Positions 52,293 to 64,000 of a stretch of 64,000 bases of DNA are shown here, piece by piece (the stretch's first letter is position 1; the number at the start of each line of letters is the position of its first letter). Origin of the DNA: Glossina fuscipes (Eukaryota > Arthropoda > Insecta > Diptera > Glossinidae); NCBI RefSeq assembly GCF_014805625.2, contig NW_023998414.1, positions 15,254,589 to 15,318,588 of the forward strand. The letters are read 5' to 3'. The translations under genes and the position numbers were made by a program. A model generated the notes under the pieces. It searched no databases and was not told the origin of the DNA. It saw nothing but the letters and a program-made list of their open reading frames with translations.

Positions 52293-52984
52293 ATGGATAA
52301 ACCAACAGAGTCTCCTACTACTGCAACGCCAGCGTCATTACTGCCCGGTTCTACAACGGTCGCATCTTCCACAGTTGAAAGTAGTGGCAGTAACGACTGC
52401 AGTAAAAGTGAAGTCGATAGAGCAGCAAATCAAGTTGCCCCGTTAAATGATGGCAACGGCCACGTTACAAGTTCAATTGATACGACTAGCGATGCTAATC
52501 AACTTCAGCACAACAATAAGAAAACAAGCAATGATTGCATTTTGCAAAATCTAACAAATGTTGGGTGTGGTCCATCAGCTAACGCAACTACAGCAACCAG
52601 CATTTCGAATTGTAATAACAAGAAAATTGTTAGCGCTAATCTGAATTATTCTGCTAGCGCCGCGAACGTTAGTACCAAAAGCCCCTGCACCGTCATCGAA
52701 AACTACCGCATCAATAACAGCACAAAATCTGCCGCTGCTTCGATCGCATCAGCAACCGTTCAAGCCAGGAACATCTTAAATTCTGCCGCTTCATTATCAA
52801 TGATTCGTCAGCACCGCAATCAATCATCGCAATTGGCGCCCATTAATCTTAATATTAACACTACAACTGGTAACAATTTCAGTGTAACGGTTGATCCTTT
52901 CATTAGCGTCGAGTCCTTAAAGAAAACAATTTCAAAAAAGCTAAAGCTTGTGAAAGATCGTATTTGTCTGTTGCATCGTGAAAG
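52293..52984 (+). CDS. stx: Stuxnet/midnolin-type ubiquitin-like protein, first coding exon (partial)
   Basis: ATG at 52293 (AAAATGG context) opens 230 codons plus two bases of Arg231, ending at AG/GTAAGT (donor 52985). Residues 1-180 are Ser/Thr/Asn/Ala-rich and disordered. From residue 184 a ubiquitin-like fold begins: INLNINTTTGNNFSVTVD, then ISVESLKKTISKKLKLVKDR and ICLLHRER. That pattern, with the Ubl following a disordered N-terminus, fits midnolin and its Drosophila counterpart stuxnet, which promotes ubiquitin-independent proteasomal turnover of nuclear proteins (in flies, Polycomb). The Ubl is interrupted by the intron; I found no following exon in the remaining 11 kb, so the rest of the gene is outside the window. 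Other Ubl families are possible but fit less well. Confidence 0.8.
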
Positions 52985-55174
52985 GTAAGTTGGTTTTCTT
53001 TCTTTATATGTATGTACACACAATATATATATGTATATATATATATGTATATATATATATATTTTTTTTTTTTCTTCACTTTTTATATTCAAATTGAGTT
53101 TTTAAAGAATGTTGAAAATCCATTGTGCAGTGGTGCATTTTGATTTACAAACAGATAAAGAAAGTGAAAGTAAATGTAGTCTTAAATGATTGGAAAGACT
53201 CTACTGCAAATTTTGTAAATTAAAGGACGGAAAATTCTAAATAGTAGCATAAGAATTATTCTCATGTAAACAAATGCGTGCATGTATACAAGCATGGCCG
53301 TCTGCTTCCACAGCTTGTAATCATATTTTAACCAAAGAAATGATGAGAGACGCGGTAAAAGCAAATACGACTCAGAAATGCTCTCGTGTGGTAATAAGAA
53401 GTTACTTATAGTACATGTAAATAAAAAACACAAAAACAAAAAAAAATGTGATGCGAAAATAATAGCAACAACGCAAAAATCTAAAACTACAAATTCCACA
53501 ACAATAACAAAAAATTATATGAAAAAGTAAAAAAATATTTATAAAAAGCGTGCATATAGTTTTTGTAACGCGCAGAACCGGCAAATGCCTGTACATGAAA
53601 TGCTCCACCGTCAAGCGGAAAGAAAACATATGAAATGTTAGTAAGAGAGGCAATTACAGAAAGAGGACGAAGAGAAGAGCAGCAATATTAAGTGTTAAAA
53701 AACTATCAATAAGAAAAAGAGAAAAAGCCATCAAACAGACGTTTTGGAAGAAAATAAAAAATAAATTTAACCACGTGTGTGTGTATAAACACTTATGCCT
53801 GTCCGTGATGTAGCCATTTTTATCATTTTGAAACAACGTTCTAAAATTGAAGCATTTTATTCACATTAAAACTATAAAAATTATTAGAAATATTAATATG
53901 CCTTAATTTTTTTCATTATATTTATAAATGTCAAATGTTTTGGCTCTCTCTGTGTTTTGTTCTGCAATTTTATCGACATCTAAATTAAAATAAGAGTTCG
54001 GCAGTAGTCCAGAATAAATTTAAGGTTAGTTTTAATAAGAGTTATCATCATTAAGGTTATCAATAAACCGTGATAGGTTCAATATTCAATGTCAATGCTC
54101 AACACTTACCGGTCACCGTCGATTTATTTATTTTCTAAATTAATTTATTAAAAGAATATTTTTCTCAGCGAGCAATTACTTAGCTGCCCACGGGAATATT
54201 TTAGATCGAAGATCAGAATTGAAAGGTTAATGCGCTTGGGTTATTAAATTAACCTTTTGTACATAAGTTTAGTTCATTTTCATTAATGAATTCTATTTAT
54301 GCGTGAAAATTTATTCAGTTTGGGAAACTTAAAAATGTAATGAATCTTGAAATTAGAGGTCACAGGAATACCCACGAATTAACGTCTTACTAATATTGTA
54401 AACAAATTTCAATAGCTAATAATATTCGATGATGTGATTGCACAGATGCTCCTATACGAAGAGTGAAAAAAGAATATTATCTGTCACTTTGAAAGTAAGC
54501 ATAAAGGAAAAGGTTTCGTTCGTCTATCGTTTGTTGTCTGAACACATGCAATTGCGAAAATTAGGATACGGAACAGGTCCCTGTTGTATGTGTATGCAGC
54601 TAATGTCCACAAAAGAATTGCGAAATTAGAATACAGATGTTCGCAATAAGGAAAGCGTTAAGGCTTACAAACACAACACAGATATCGTGTGTACTGCTAC
54701 GTAGCTTTCATTGAGATGGTAATACTTTATTATGTATTAACAAATGTTAAGCAAAATTTATATGAATATGGAGAGTATTTTGATTGATTCAAATGGAAAA
54801 GCAACGCAGTTTGTCAGGACGCTAAACATTAGACGCTATTCTGAGCGCATGGTTGTGCTTGTAATTTTAGCTGTTTTATAAATACACTAATGAAAACATA
54901 GATGTCGAAGATGCCAACATAACAAACTATGCTGTCTTTTCGATTTTTTGTTTATTCAATTTTAAAATACGTACGCACACGTCATGGAGAGTGCATCTTG
55001 GTACATACCTATAAGGTTTTAATTGAATGCTTTTTAGATTGCAATAAACATTCCATATTCGCTCCTCTATTTCTGATTGTTTGTCAAGGTGGTGAGATAA
55101 TGTAATTTTATTATCGTTTTAAAAAAATTGAAATTTAAAATCTACTTAAAATGTGTTCTCCTCTTGTTGCTTAC

Positions 55175-55178
<4 letters not shown>

Positions 55179-55212
<34 letters not shown>
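55179..55212. repeat. (TA)17 microsatellite
   Basis: Pure TA dinucleotides, seen directly. Confidence 0.95.
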
Positions 55213-55217
<5 letters not shown>

Positions 55218-57978
55218 TCATACACTCATATGTTATGCTTATTTATTCACATAAATAGCATACACTTGGAGCTTGAAGTTAACTCGTTTCTGTAAACCAC
55301 TTGACTGTACTCGTTTCGTTTGCCGTGAACAAGAGATGAGTTAGTTGTCTATATAAAGTAAACTAAGATAATATTATCAGATCAACAAAAATAACAAATT
55401 TTTGTTTTCGGCCTTTAATGTCATTAAACAATATTAATATAGTATTAGTCTTGTATGTTATGAAATATTTTGAAATATTTACTTTATTTTGAAGCACCGA
55501 AAATATTATTGAAATGGTTCGTAACGACGGAAAAAAACCGGTAATAGGACCAAAATAATTCACGATCTGATTATTTAAGGGCATTGTGTATAGCGTTGCA
55601 GTACAATTGTTTGAGTTCACTGCCGGCTATGGGTCGTTTCATTGCTCACATGGCTTTAAGCTTTTAATAACAACAATAGTTTTAGGTTCTTTGTTTACTT
55701 TGCTCTCTATCAGGCAATGTAAACAGTATATATATATATATATAATTATGCTTTTATGTTACATTGCATTCTTCTGTTGTTGCATACTTCTGTTAATCTC
55801 GTTTCTTTTTCTCTATCTATTCCACTGTTGTTGATTAGTTGCAGTTTTTTATTTTCTCGTCTCTTGTATTCTGGTTTGAATCCTAAACTATGTTGTCGTT
55901 CTGGCTCTGCTTTTGTATTTTAGTTTTTTTTTGTTTGTTATCGTCAGCTTATAATTTTGTGGGCTGTTGCTGCCATTTGAACTTGGGCATTTTTCTCTTA
56001 TTTATTTATTTTTTTTTTGCCTTCGCTTTTCTGTCAAGTGACTTTAAGATGCTTGCCTTGCATCGTTGTTGCCTTTAGGGTTTCTTTGTTTCTTTAATCC
56101 ATTCCTTTCCTTTGTTTAGATTCGTTTTCTGAAAGAAAAAAGAATTTTTTCAATATATTTCTTTGTTTACATTGCTCTCTGCTGCATTTTATTTATTTTT
56201 TCTTATTTAGAACGGAAGAAACAAGTGTTTGTTGGATTTTATTACTAAAAATACGGTTTGCTATTTATATTTTTAAAAATATACGATAAAGCATAGAATT
56301 CAAGTCTCTAAATATGGGACTTTTGTTGTAGTCAATAGTGTTGAAATATTTGAAAATCTTTTATATATTTGAATAAATGCATATTTTTAGTGTTCATTAT
56401 TAAACGATGTGGCTATACTAGGCTTATCACTCTGTTTGCAGCATTAGGGAATAAATGAATCAAATCGTAATATTATAGATGGACGATTTCAATTTGCCAC
56501 ATATACTGATGGCTACAGATCAACGATGAAGGTGACCGCTATCCGCCTACAACTATGCCCACGGACGGGGAGAGCTGTGGCTTATAGTTCATAGTAGTTA
56601 TTACTGTAAAATTAAACAATGCTTAATACAAAATTATTCTGTGCCTATAATTATCGCCGAAGTATGCATGTGCAATAATAACTTTTCGTTAGCCCTAACT
56701 ATTAACTCAAAAATTATAGGCCATATAGAATTTTTAATATTTATACATATATTCCTAATGAACTTGGCATTATATGAGTCGATTTAACTATGTAGTTCCG
56801 ATGATCTGCCCATTTGTTACTGGTTGTCTCGTACTTTTAAAAATTGGAACAGAAGGCTCAAATGGCTGACACTTGGCCTAAGTCTACATTTAACGTGAAG
56901 CTTCTTTGATCGTTTTAATTTGCTATTAAATATGCCTAATCCCATCTATTTATGTACTCAATAACAAGTTGCTCAGCATGATCTAATATTACGGCGTCAT
57001 ACATATCTGTACTTGTATTATTATTTTTTTTTAAATGACATAAGCACTCAGATGGTTGACCCTTATTCGCGTAAAACGATGGCGGTCGGAAGGAAGTGAG
57101 GAAAGAGATAAAGGAGATGGTGGCCGCTGCCTGCCTAATGGCTGTTTATCTAGTTAGTATGTGTTATGCGTTTGTCGATTGAGTACTCACTGTGGCTACG
57201 AGCAAAGTGAAATCTATCGTACTTGCGATTTGAAGCCGCGAACACGGACATGTTAATCGCGGTGACTACCTAAATGCAAGCCGGGTTGAAATATATTGAG
57301 TTTATATAAAGCCACTTTGCATTGTACACAACAGATTTAATGAACAAAGAAAAAAACCCTTTGCATTAGGAATTCAATCTCAATTAAATAATTTGCAGCT
57401 TAGAAAACCAGGGTAGATGAAACTTATTCTCCCTCAAAGATCGAAACTTCATTTATCAAGTGAACGGTTTGTTGTTTCAGTTTGAATGTAGTGGTCAGGA
57501 TTCTATTTTCTTTTTTTTTAATCCTTTTCTTCTAAACGTATAACAGCATTCGTTGCGACCTTTCTTGCCCCTATGAAAGAGAGCAGGAAAATGGTACTCT
57601 ACTACGTACTTACTGAATTGAATCGAATTTTTCTTTAAATCACATTTACAAAATTTTGTTATTTGAAAAATTAGGCAGTAATATCACTTGTAAAGAGCGA
57701 ACGCAACGTAAGATCGATACTGATAGTTTTTTATGACACAGAGATAAAGAGAGACAGAGAGACGGAGAAAGAGAGTGAGAGTGAAAGTGTGCGCTATGCT
57801 CTCTTCACGTGAGCAAAGGAAACATATTGAAAAAATTGTTTGCATTCAGAGATCAGGACGGCATGAAAACATTCTAAAGCCCACTCGTAGACTGGTCTGT
57901 AGGAGCAGGGCCCGATTAAAAAGCTGTTAGATAGCACATAATGAAATTTTGTAACAAATTAATTTTTAATTATTTTTA

Positions 57979-58012
<34 letters not shown>

Positions 58013-58965
58013 TTCGCCAGAGAAATAAATTCTAAGACTAAACTCTTAAAAGCACTAGCATCTAAGGCTATCGGCCTATATTTTTTTTTTTTTAATTTAA
58101 ATTAGATATCTTATGAGAGAAGTTTCTCAAATATTTCTAAGCTTGGTAAACTTTGGTCTTTTTAAGGCCAACTGCTATTTCGGTTTATTTACTTCTCAAA
58201 TTCTTTATTAAATTTTTTATTGCTTATATTTTGGAGAAACGCTGGAAATAATTTATCATACAAGTTATTAAGCAGAACACGCAGTTTTTTAAGAGAAATT
58301 CTGGCACACGATGGCATCATATGGAGAGTAACTTACACGTTTAAGTAATACTCACATTATATAGATAACATAGCATCCTCTGTTAGAGTTTTGTCTCCAA
58401 AAAAGGTGGCTTGTGTGGCGATGTATACTTTTCAATCCTCTTTTCGCTCTCTTGGCTTCTCTTTTTTTCTTTTATTTATATATGAATTTTATATATTGCG
58501 GTAAAAGAAAAAATCGTAACTAAATTTCTTAATTTCTTGGCTTTACTATCAAACATTTCTTCCCTTTGGGTGATTTGACGACTGACGTACGAAGATGTGT
58601 TTAAACAGAGACCATCATATTCGCTTAATCAATCAATTAATTGATAGTCAAATTGACGGTGTTTGATGCAACACGTTTTTATTGCTGTTCTGCACTACTC
58701 TCGCCTGTGCTTGCGTATTAATTTTTTCAATAAATAATTTATGCATTTTTTTTTGGTTTAGTTGCTTGACTTGAAAAGCAAAGCAATTACCATATGCTTC
58801 CTTGTTAGTGGATAAGGTTAAGGTAAAGTCATATTTTTTAATGTAATGTAAGCCAAATAATCTTTGAATCTTTGTTTTCTTTTTCTTGTTCTTATAATGT
58901 AACAACAATAATGTTTTATAGATATTTTCAAGTGTGTCTTGGATAATTTTAGTCTTCTTCTACTG

Positions 58966-58968
<3 letters not shown>

Positions 58969-59015
<47 letters not shown>
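58969..59015. repeat. Poly-T(47) tract
   Basis: 47 uninterrupted T, the longest homopolymer in the window. It could be the tail of a minus-strand retroposed insertion, but no element body is recognisable beside it. Confidence 0.95.
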
Positions 59016-59016
<1 letters not shown>

Positions 59017-59079
59017 TATACTGTTGTTGACTTTCTCTTTGTTCTGTGATTGTCTAAAAAAAATTCATCTGCTCTTCAT

Positions 59080-59370
59080 TCTTGCTGTTATTGTTATTAT
59101 TATTATTGTTGTTATTGTTTTGTTGTTGTTCTTGTTGTTGTTGTTGTTGTTGTATTGCAATCAATTTGCTATTGCTTCAGTTACCGACAGTGGTCGTTGC
59201 TGCGGCTGTTATTATTATAAGGCTACTGTTATCTGACGCCGTCGTTGCACTCTGTACTCTTGCAATACATAGAACGGTGGTGGCATTAGTGTTGGTTGAC
59301 TTTTTCCTTTTCTTATTTTTACGTTATTTATATTGTTGTTGTTGCTGTTGCTGTTGCTGTAGCTTGGCAT
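59080..59370. repeat. Imperfect TTG/ATT/CTG trinucleotide-rich stretch
   Basis: Blocks of TTATTA, TTGTTG and TTGCTG (the last near 59331-59360) are separated by unique sequence. Confidence 0.85.
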
Positions 59371-62300
59371 CCTTAGTGGTTATGGTTGCCTGATTCTTCT
59401 ATACGTACAAGCACATCTACGCTTATATTGTATTATTATTGCTGATGATGCTGTGGCGGCGATTGATAATGATGATGTTGGAGATGGTGATGGAGTCTGT
59501 GATTTGTGGTGTTTTTCTTTTTAATGATGATGAAGTTCACTTTGTGCTATTGTTTAACGTAATGGCGTGGCAACAACACAAATTTGCCTGCCAGCATTTA
59601 GATCATGTATTTTTCTTTGTGTTTGCCCGTGTATGTTAACTAAGTACACAAAGGCAACCCATCTTCTTCATAGTAAAGCCCAATCCACCAAAATGTTGTG
59701 CGTACACATAACTCAAGCAACCAACCATCACATCATGTATTCTTCATTATAATCATCGTCGTGATCATCATCGCTATTTATGCTTTGCAATATCGCAAAT
59801 ATGTATGCGTGTGTATGCATACTTGTGTATACATCTACATGTATGCATAATGATTATTTAAAATATATCAATTTTTCCACATCAAGAAATTTGCAAAATT
59901 TTCATCGTACCATACCGTGTGACTGCTTGAAGGAAGAGGTAGCAGTAAAATTGCTTGTATATAATATAAGGAGTTCTAAGTAACATGCTATGGGTGTGCG
60001 AATTTATATTTCTATATACTGTCTCATGCTAACACAAATGCATTTTAAGGGCTTTTTTACATGCAGTTTATCATTGTTAAATTTGACTTTCTCTTTTAAG
60101 AGAAATATATGATATTCTCCTTAATTTCTCGCATATATGTATATAATTTTTTACTTTACTTTACCTGCTGTTCGTTCATAAAGTAAAAAATAACATTTCA
60201 ATTCAGTTTCCTTTCCAAATTCCATTAAAAGCACTCAATTCGAATGTCATTATTAGCAAACCATAAGCAATTATTATCAATTCTCTGATGACGTTCGTTG
60301 TTTATAGTCGATAGAAAAGTAAGGCAGTTCAATAGTCCGACTCCTATTTCGCTTTTATGCAGTTATATGTACATACATATCCGTATATGTATCCGCCTTG
60401 ATTTATAAGGATTAGAAACATCATGTGCATCATTCGTCTCCTTTCGTTAGATTAATTATAAAGCAGACAGCGTAGTCAAACTTTAATTTTCAATTCCAAT
60501 AAATCGCTTGTGTGGATTTTCTAAATACTAGTGCGGGCGGTATCCAGCGTCCCATAGGCCCCAGTAGAGTAGTGGTTTTCATACATTTGCCCAATTTAGA
60601 AGCTCTTTACTTTCTATGCATATGTTGGGATTTCTAAAAAAATATTTCAATAATTCACAAAAGTAGTAGTGAAGACATTTAATAATTTTTTTTGTCTTTT
60701 TATATATATATATATATATTAAGAGATATTGACGTAAGGTCCTCGTAAGGACTTCGAGCTTCTTGATGGCCTACGAACACATTTGTAGTGAACGAGCTTG
60801 AAGGCCTTGCAGGTTGAGAACGACGTGTTCAAACGTTCATCGTGGTGTGCATAAGTGAAGCCTTAGAACCTCTATCGCGTAAATGAGGTTCGAAAGTGTT
60901 GCCAAACGAAATGCCGTAGTTCGTTCAAGTAATAAACATTTTTAGCTCGAGTTGTTTTGATTCTCGCTGCGACATAAACGAAAGACCATAACCTTTAAAT
61001 AAATATTAGGAGCGAGATCTTACAGGTATATTTTTGTTTATTTTTTTTCTTTTTTTTTTTTCATTTTATTTGCTGTTTGCTTGGCTCTTGTCTAAAAGAT
61101 ACAATCAGATATTAATTGACGGTACATATGTTTTGGCCTCTTTTCAGTTTATTGTCCATACTCTTAAGATAATTTACTCTCCTTCTCAGGGAGCATAATT
61201 TGCAAGTTAAGCGGGACTTTGGAAGTTCGCGTGTTTTTTTTTGGAAGAGCCTATAAAACAAATCGAACCAGTACGTGTAAGTTACCAAATGCTGGTTATT
61301 TGCATAAAAATATTTGCAGTAGTAATTCTGCTTACACTCATCTATTTTGTAGTTTCCTTCATCTTTGGCGTTTGACTTTTTGTTATTTTACCAACTTTTG
61401 TACAAGTTACTTTTACAAGCTTTGAGGAACGTAAGGAAACATTATTCCATTTGAAAAGAGAGCAAAGTCGTAAGCATCCCCGTTCAAAGATGCTGTCGAT
61501 CTTCTTCTTCTTCTTCCTATATGAAAACGGATCATCGACTGCTATACATTCAATAACGCGTGCAAATGATATTTGAACACTTATATTGTACAGCCCCGAG
61601 AACAGATTAGATTCGCAGCTTTGTGTTGCTTGTCAAGCTATAATACTTATACACTGAAGAAATTCAAAGGCATATGCTCTCAAGTTAGAGATCTTTATCC
61701 GTTTATATCTGTCAAGATATCCGTTGAAGACATGAACTCTTTTTTGCAAAGGGATACATAATTTCTTAAGTGGATACGATAATCATATTTTGCAATTCCT
61801 CTTACATTTGTTTGTTGAGAAAAACAAAAAAAAAAAAAAAAAAAAATCTTAAAAAATAGACATTTAAAAATGTTCATTGAACATTGATTCGTAAATGTAT
61901 AAAACAATTCTTATCGAAAACGCGAAAAACGATGCCATTTAGGAGATGCAGTTATTTTGCGTACAGGACGCAGCACAGCAGTGTAGCGTATATCCATAAG
62001 CAAGCATGCCAATGGACCAACATACCGATACAGATAGATTGAAACAAAAGGTTCTCAAAAGAATTGCGATTAATGCAAAAATCGCCAAAAAAAAAAAAAA
62101 GGCACAAAATGAAGACAAAACCATAGAAAATGTAAAGAACGATTTAAAAAATGTTGAAATGATTTTGAGAATTTTTTTTCGGGCATTTGGGGGAAAAATG
62201 TAAGGAAATATGACGGAGACATACAATAAGAGTAACCGTGAGAAAAATTACAACACGAGAGCAAGAGAGCCAGTTTGCTGTACAAAGTACGCAGAAAAAA

Positions 62301-63099
62301 GAAAAACATTAAAATCTGGTTTTTCTCAAATAATATATATAGGCTGTCGCTTCTATGTAACAACAACAATGACAACATCGATGCATACAGACAAAACATG
62401 GCATTTGCCCCCAGACTGGTTATAAGCCGGCGTTGTTGAGTACAACATTTTTGTTGCTATTTCATATAAATAAATACGTCTATGCATACAAACATATATA
62501 TACACACACACACTCACACACATATATATATATATATATATACAAACTAAAACTCAAATATTTATTTACACACACGCTCTCCAATATTAAACGAGAAGCT
62601 TAGATAGAAGGGTCTTAATACATATACAGCATGCAGCCTTCATATGCGGTCAGACGAGACTGGATGCAGTATCTAAACAATTTTTTATTGTGAATTATTT
62701 TGGTAACGTTTTTAATTTGCAAACGCATTTCTGAAACAATGAATACTTTTTACACGTTTATGAGAAAAGTCCCAACACGTACGCTTACGTTCACACGAAA
62801 GGGTACTTGTTGAAGGCACATATACTGCCGGTGCCTACATATACGTATATACGATATCCGCGCAATCTAGCTCGTCTGTATGTGACAATATGCACGCCTG
62901 GTGTGCACGTCGGCAGCTACGAGAAGCGCGACTCTGCGCTATAAATTACTGACAGTTTTGTCTAATGTCGACGTTGTCACTAGTTTATAGCATATATTGG
63001 TTTAATGCCCATCATCTAAGGCTAGAGATATATCGATTTTGTGAAAACGTTTGAATATTGAAAAAGATCTTGCGGGCATATAGATATTGTAAACCGGCC

Positions 63100-63260
63100 A
63101 GCCAGCAGCAGTAAAATTTTCCATATATATTCTATTAGGGATCCTACAGTGTCGATACAAATATTTATTTTAAAAATCTGCCACGCCCACCTAATATAGA
63201 TATATTAAATGTAATAGATGTGTATATGTAGCGAAATTTCATTTTCTTTAACTCTGTTTT
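63100..63260. repeat. Fragment of mini-me-like flank
   Basis: CATATATATTCTATTAGGG, CTGCCACGCCCACC and GAAATTTCATTTTC recur in the same order as at 22250-22345 (TATATATTCTATGGG, CGGCCACGCCTAC, AAATTTCATTTT). No core TTGATCA is visible. Confidence 0.5.
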
Positions 63261-63386
63261 AATATGGAGAAAATTTTCGGCCAACGCTGGATACAATTTT
63301 CTTAGTTGTGACACATAAAAAAAAGGAGATATTCTGCAATCAAAGGAATCCATTTCAATCTAACCCATTTCTTGACTCGTCCTTCC

Positions 63387-63424
<38 letters not shown>

Positions 63425-63433
63425 TAATAATAA
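63387..63433. repeat. (AAT)n microsatellite
   Basis: About 15 AAT units with one GAT. Confidence 0.95.
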
Positions 63434-63595
63434 AAAGAAACATATTATTTTTCAACATATTTTTAATTATTAGAATATGTAAAGTGTTTTTTGATTTGAA
63501 TGTAGACGCATAGATATATGCATTTACAGCCATTATGTAGATACCAAGTAGTAGATACGCGTACTTTTATATAGACATAAGTAGTGTTCATGTGT

Positions 63596-63935
63596 TCATG
63601 TCTCTCGGATACACTGAAAGAAATTTCGGATTCTCATGAATCTCGCCACTATCTTTGATTCGGAGCACCATACTGTGTCCGTCGATATGAAGTGCTCGAC
63701 AAACACTTGTTGTCCGACTCTGCAGATAGCCTTCCATTCACATAAAATGTGATGGGACGTGTCACGTCGCCCTTGGCCAAATCTGCATGAACCGGTATCG
63801 GAGATATCCACGTTTCTAAAATGGTACCTAAGGGGATTATGGCCCGTTTAGAAGCCTGTGACCAAACCTAAGTCGCTCCGTCTTAGTTCGAGTAGTTTAT
63901 GTGCTATGCCGGAACATATTATGAATCTTCTTGCG
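63596..63935 (-). mobile_element. 3' end fragment of a non-LTR retrotransposon
   Basis: Minus-strand frame reads LRRSDLGLVTGF, a stop, TGHNPLRYHFRNVDISDTG, then CRFGQGRRDTSHHILCEWKA and ICRVGQQVFVEHF. This is the RNase-H-side/zinc-knuckle tail of LINE-type elements (CRFCG...HILCECPA...), with two cysteines changed (CRFG; CEW). An in-frame stop and lost cysteines mark it as dead. It probably continues beyond the right edge of the window. Confidence 0.75.
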
Positions 63936-64000
63936 TGCCGTTATCCTGCCCATTGCTTCGAATGGCAATCCGGTTTTTTCTTTGCCCATTGTCAAGTGTT

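Larger units (their letters stand above)
52985..63595. other. Probable large first intron of the stuxnet-like gene
   Basis: It starts with a consensus donor and contains no frame I can assign. The sequence is AT-rich with TA tracts (53023-53061, 55179-55212), (ATT)n near 57983-58010, poly-T(47) at 58969-59015, and TTG/CTG/ATT stretches (59080-59370). It also has a less AT-rich patch (60720-61000) and an AAT array (63387-63433). Runs of poly-Leu/Cys/Val frames around 59080-59390 come from TTG/TGC repeats. Confidence 0.55.

Noticed and set aside
58934..59393. Phe/Leu/Cys-rich frames of about 100 codons
   Set aside because: They are produced by poly-T and TTG/TGC repeats; no family resemblance.

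Overview
The window is a gene-poor, AT-rich stretch of insect nuclear DNA. Short spliceosomal introns, CAG/CAA-coded glutamine tracts, long homopolymer and TA/CA/GA microsatellites, Copia and Jockey-like retrotransposon debris and mini-me-like interspersed repeats all point to a higher (cyclorrhaphan) fly, plausibly a tephritid or relative. The species cannot be fixed from the sequence. From memory, the recognisable single-copy genes (Trf2, Ucp4A, stuxnet) are X-linked in Drosophila, which would make this Muller element A; that is inference.

Layout. 1-10157 holds no gene I can support and may be intergenic or Trf2 5' intron. 10158-13684 (+) is Trf2, the TBP-related factor 2: one long Gln/Asn/Ser/Thr-rich exon and two exons completing the TBP-like core and an acidic tail. 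13685-33300 is AT-rich sequence with microsatellites and mini-me-like repeats. 33330-34400 is a decayed Ty1/copia remnant. 34400-37568 is unassigned. 37569-42232 is the most unusual block: a diverged inverted-repeat pair of about 170 bp encloses a broken copy of part of lysyl-tRNA synthetase, remnants of an AT-hook protein, and an intact three-exon HECT-only open frame related to Hecw E3 ligases. 42740-44420 is a decayed non-LTR retrotransposon.

From 46972 the window is compact: Ucp4A (+, five exons, one probable GC-AG intron), then the convergent RNF121 orthologue (-, seven exons, including a short last exon at 48641-48761), then a possible small divergent gene at 50181. The first coding exon of a stuxnet/midnolin-type gene lies at 52293-52984 and ends in a splice donor inside its ubiquitin-like domain. 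The remaining 11 kb looks like its intron, with a second non-LTR fragment on the minus strand at the right edge.

The genes do not form one pathway. Trf2 is a core-promoter factor. Three are linked to protein turnover (HECT E3, RNF121 E3, stuxnet/midnolin). One is a mitochondrial inner-membrane carrier. All exon models were made by hand from reading frame, splice consensus and remembered family sequence; no alignment or transcript data were available.
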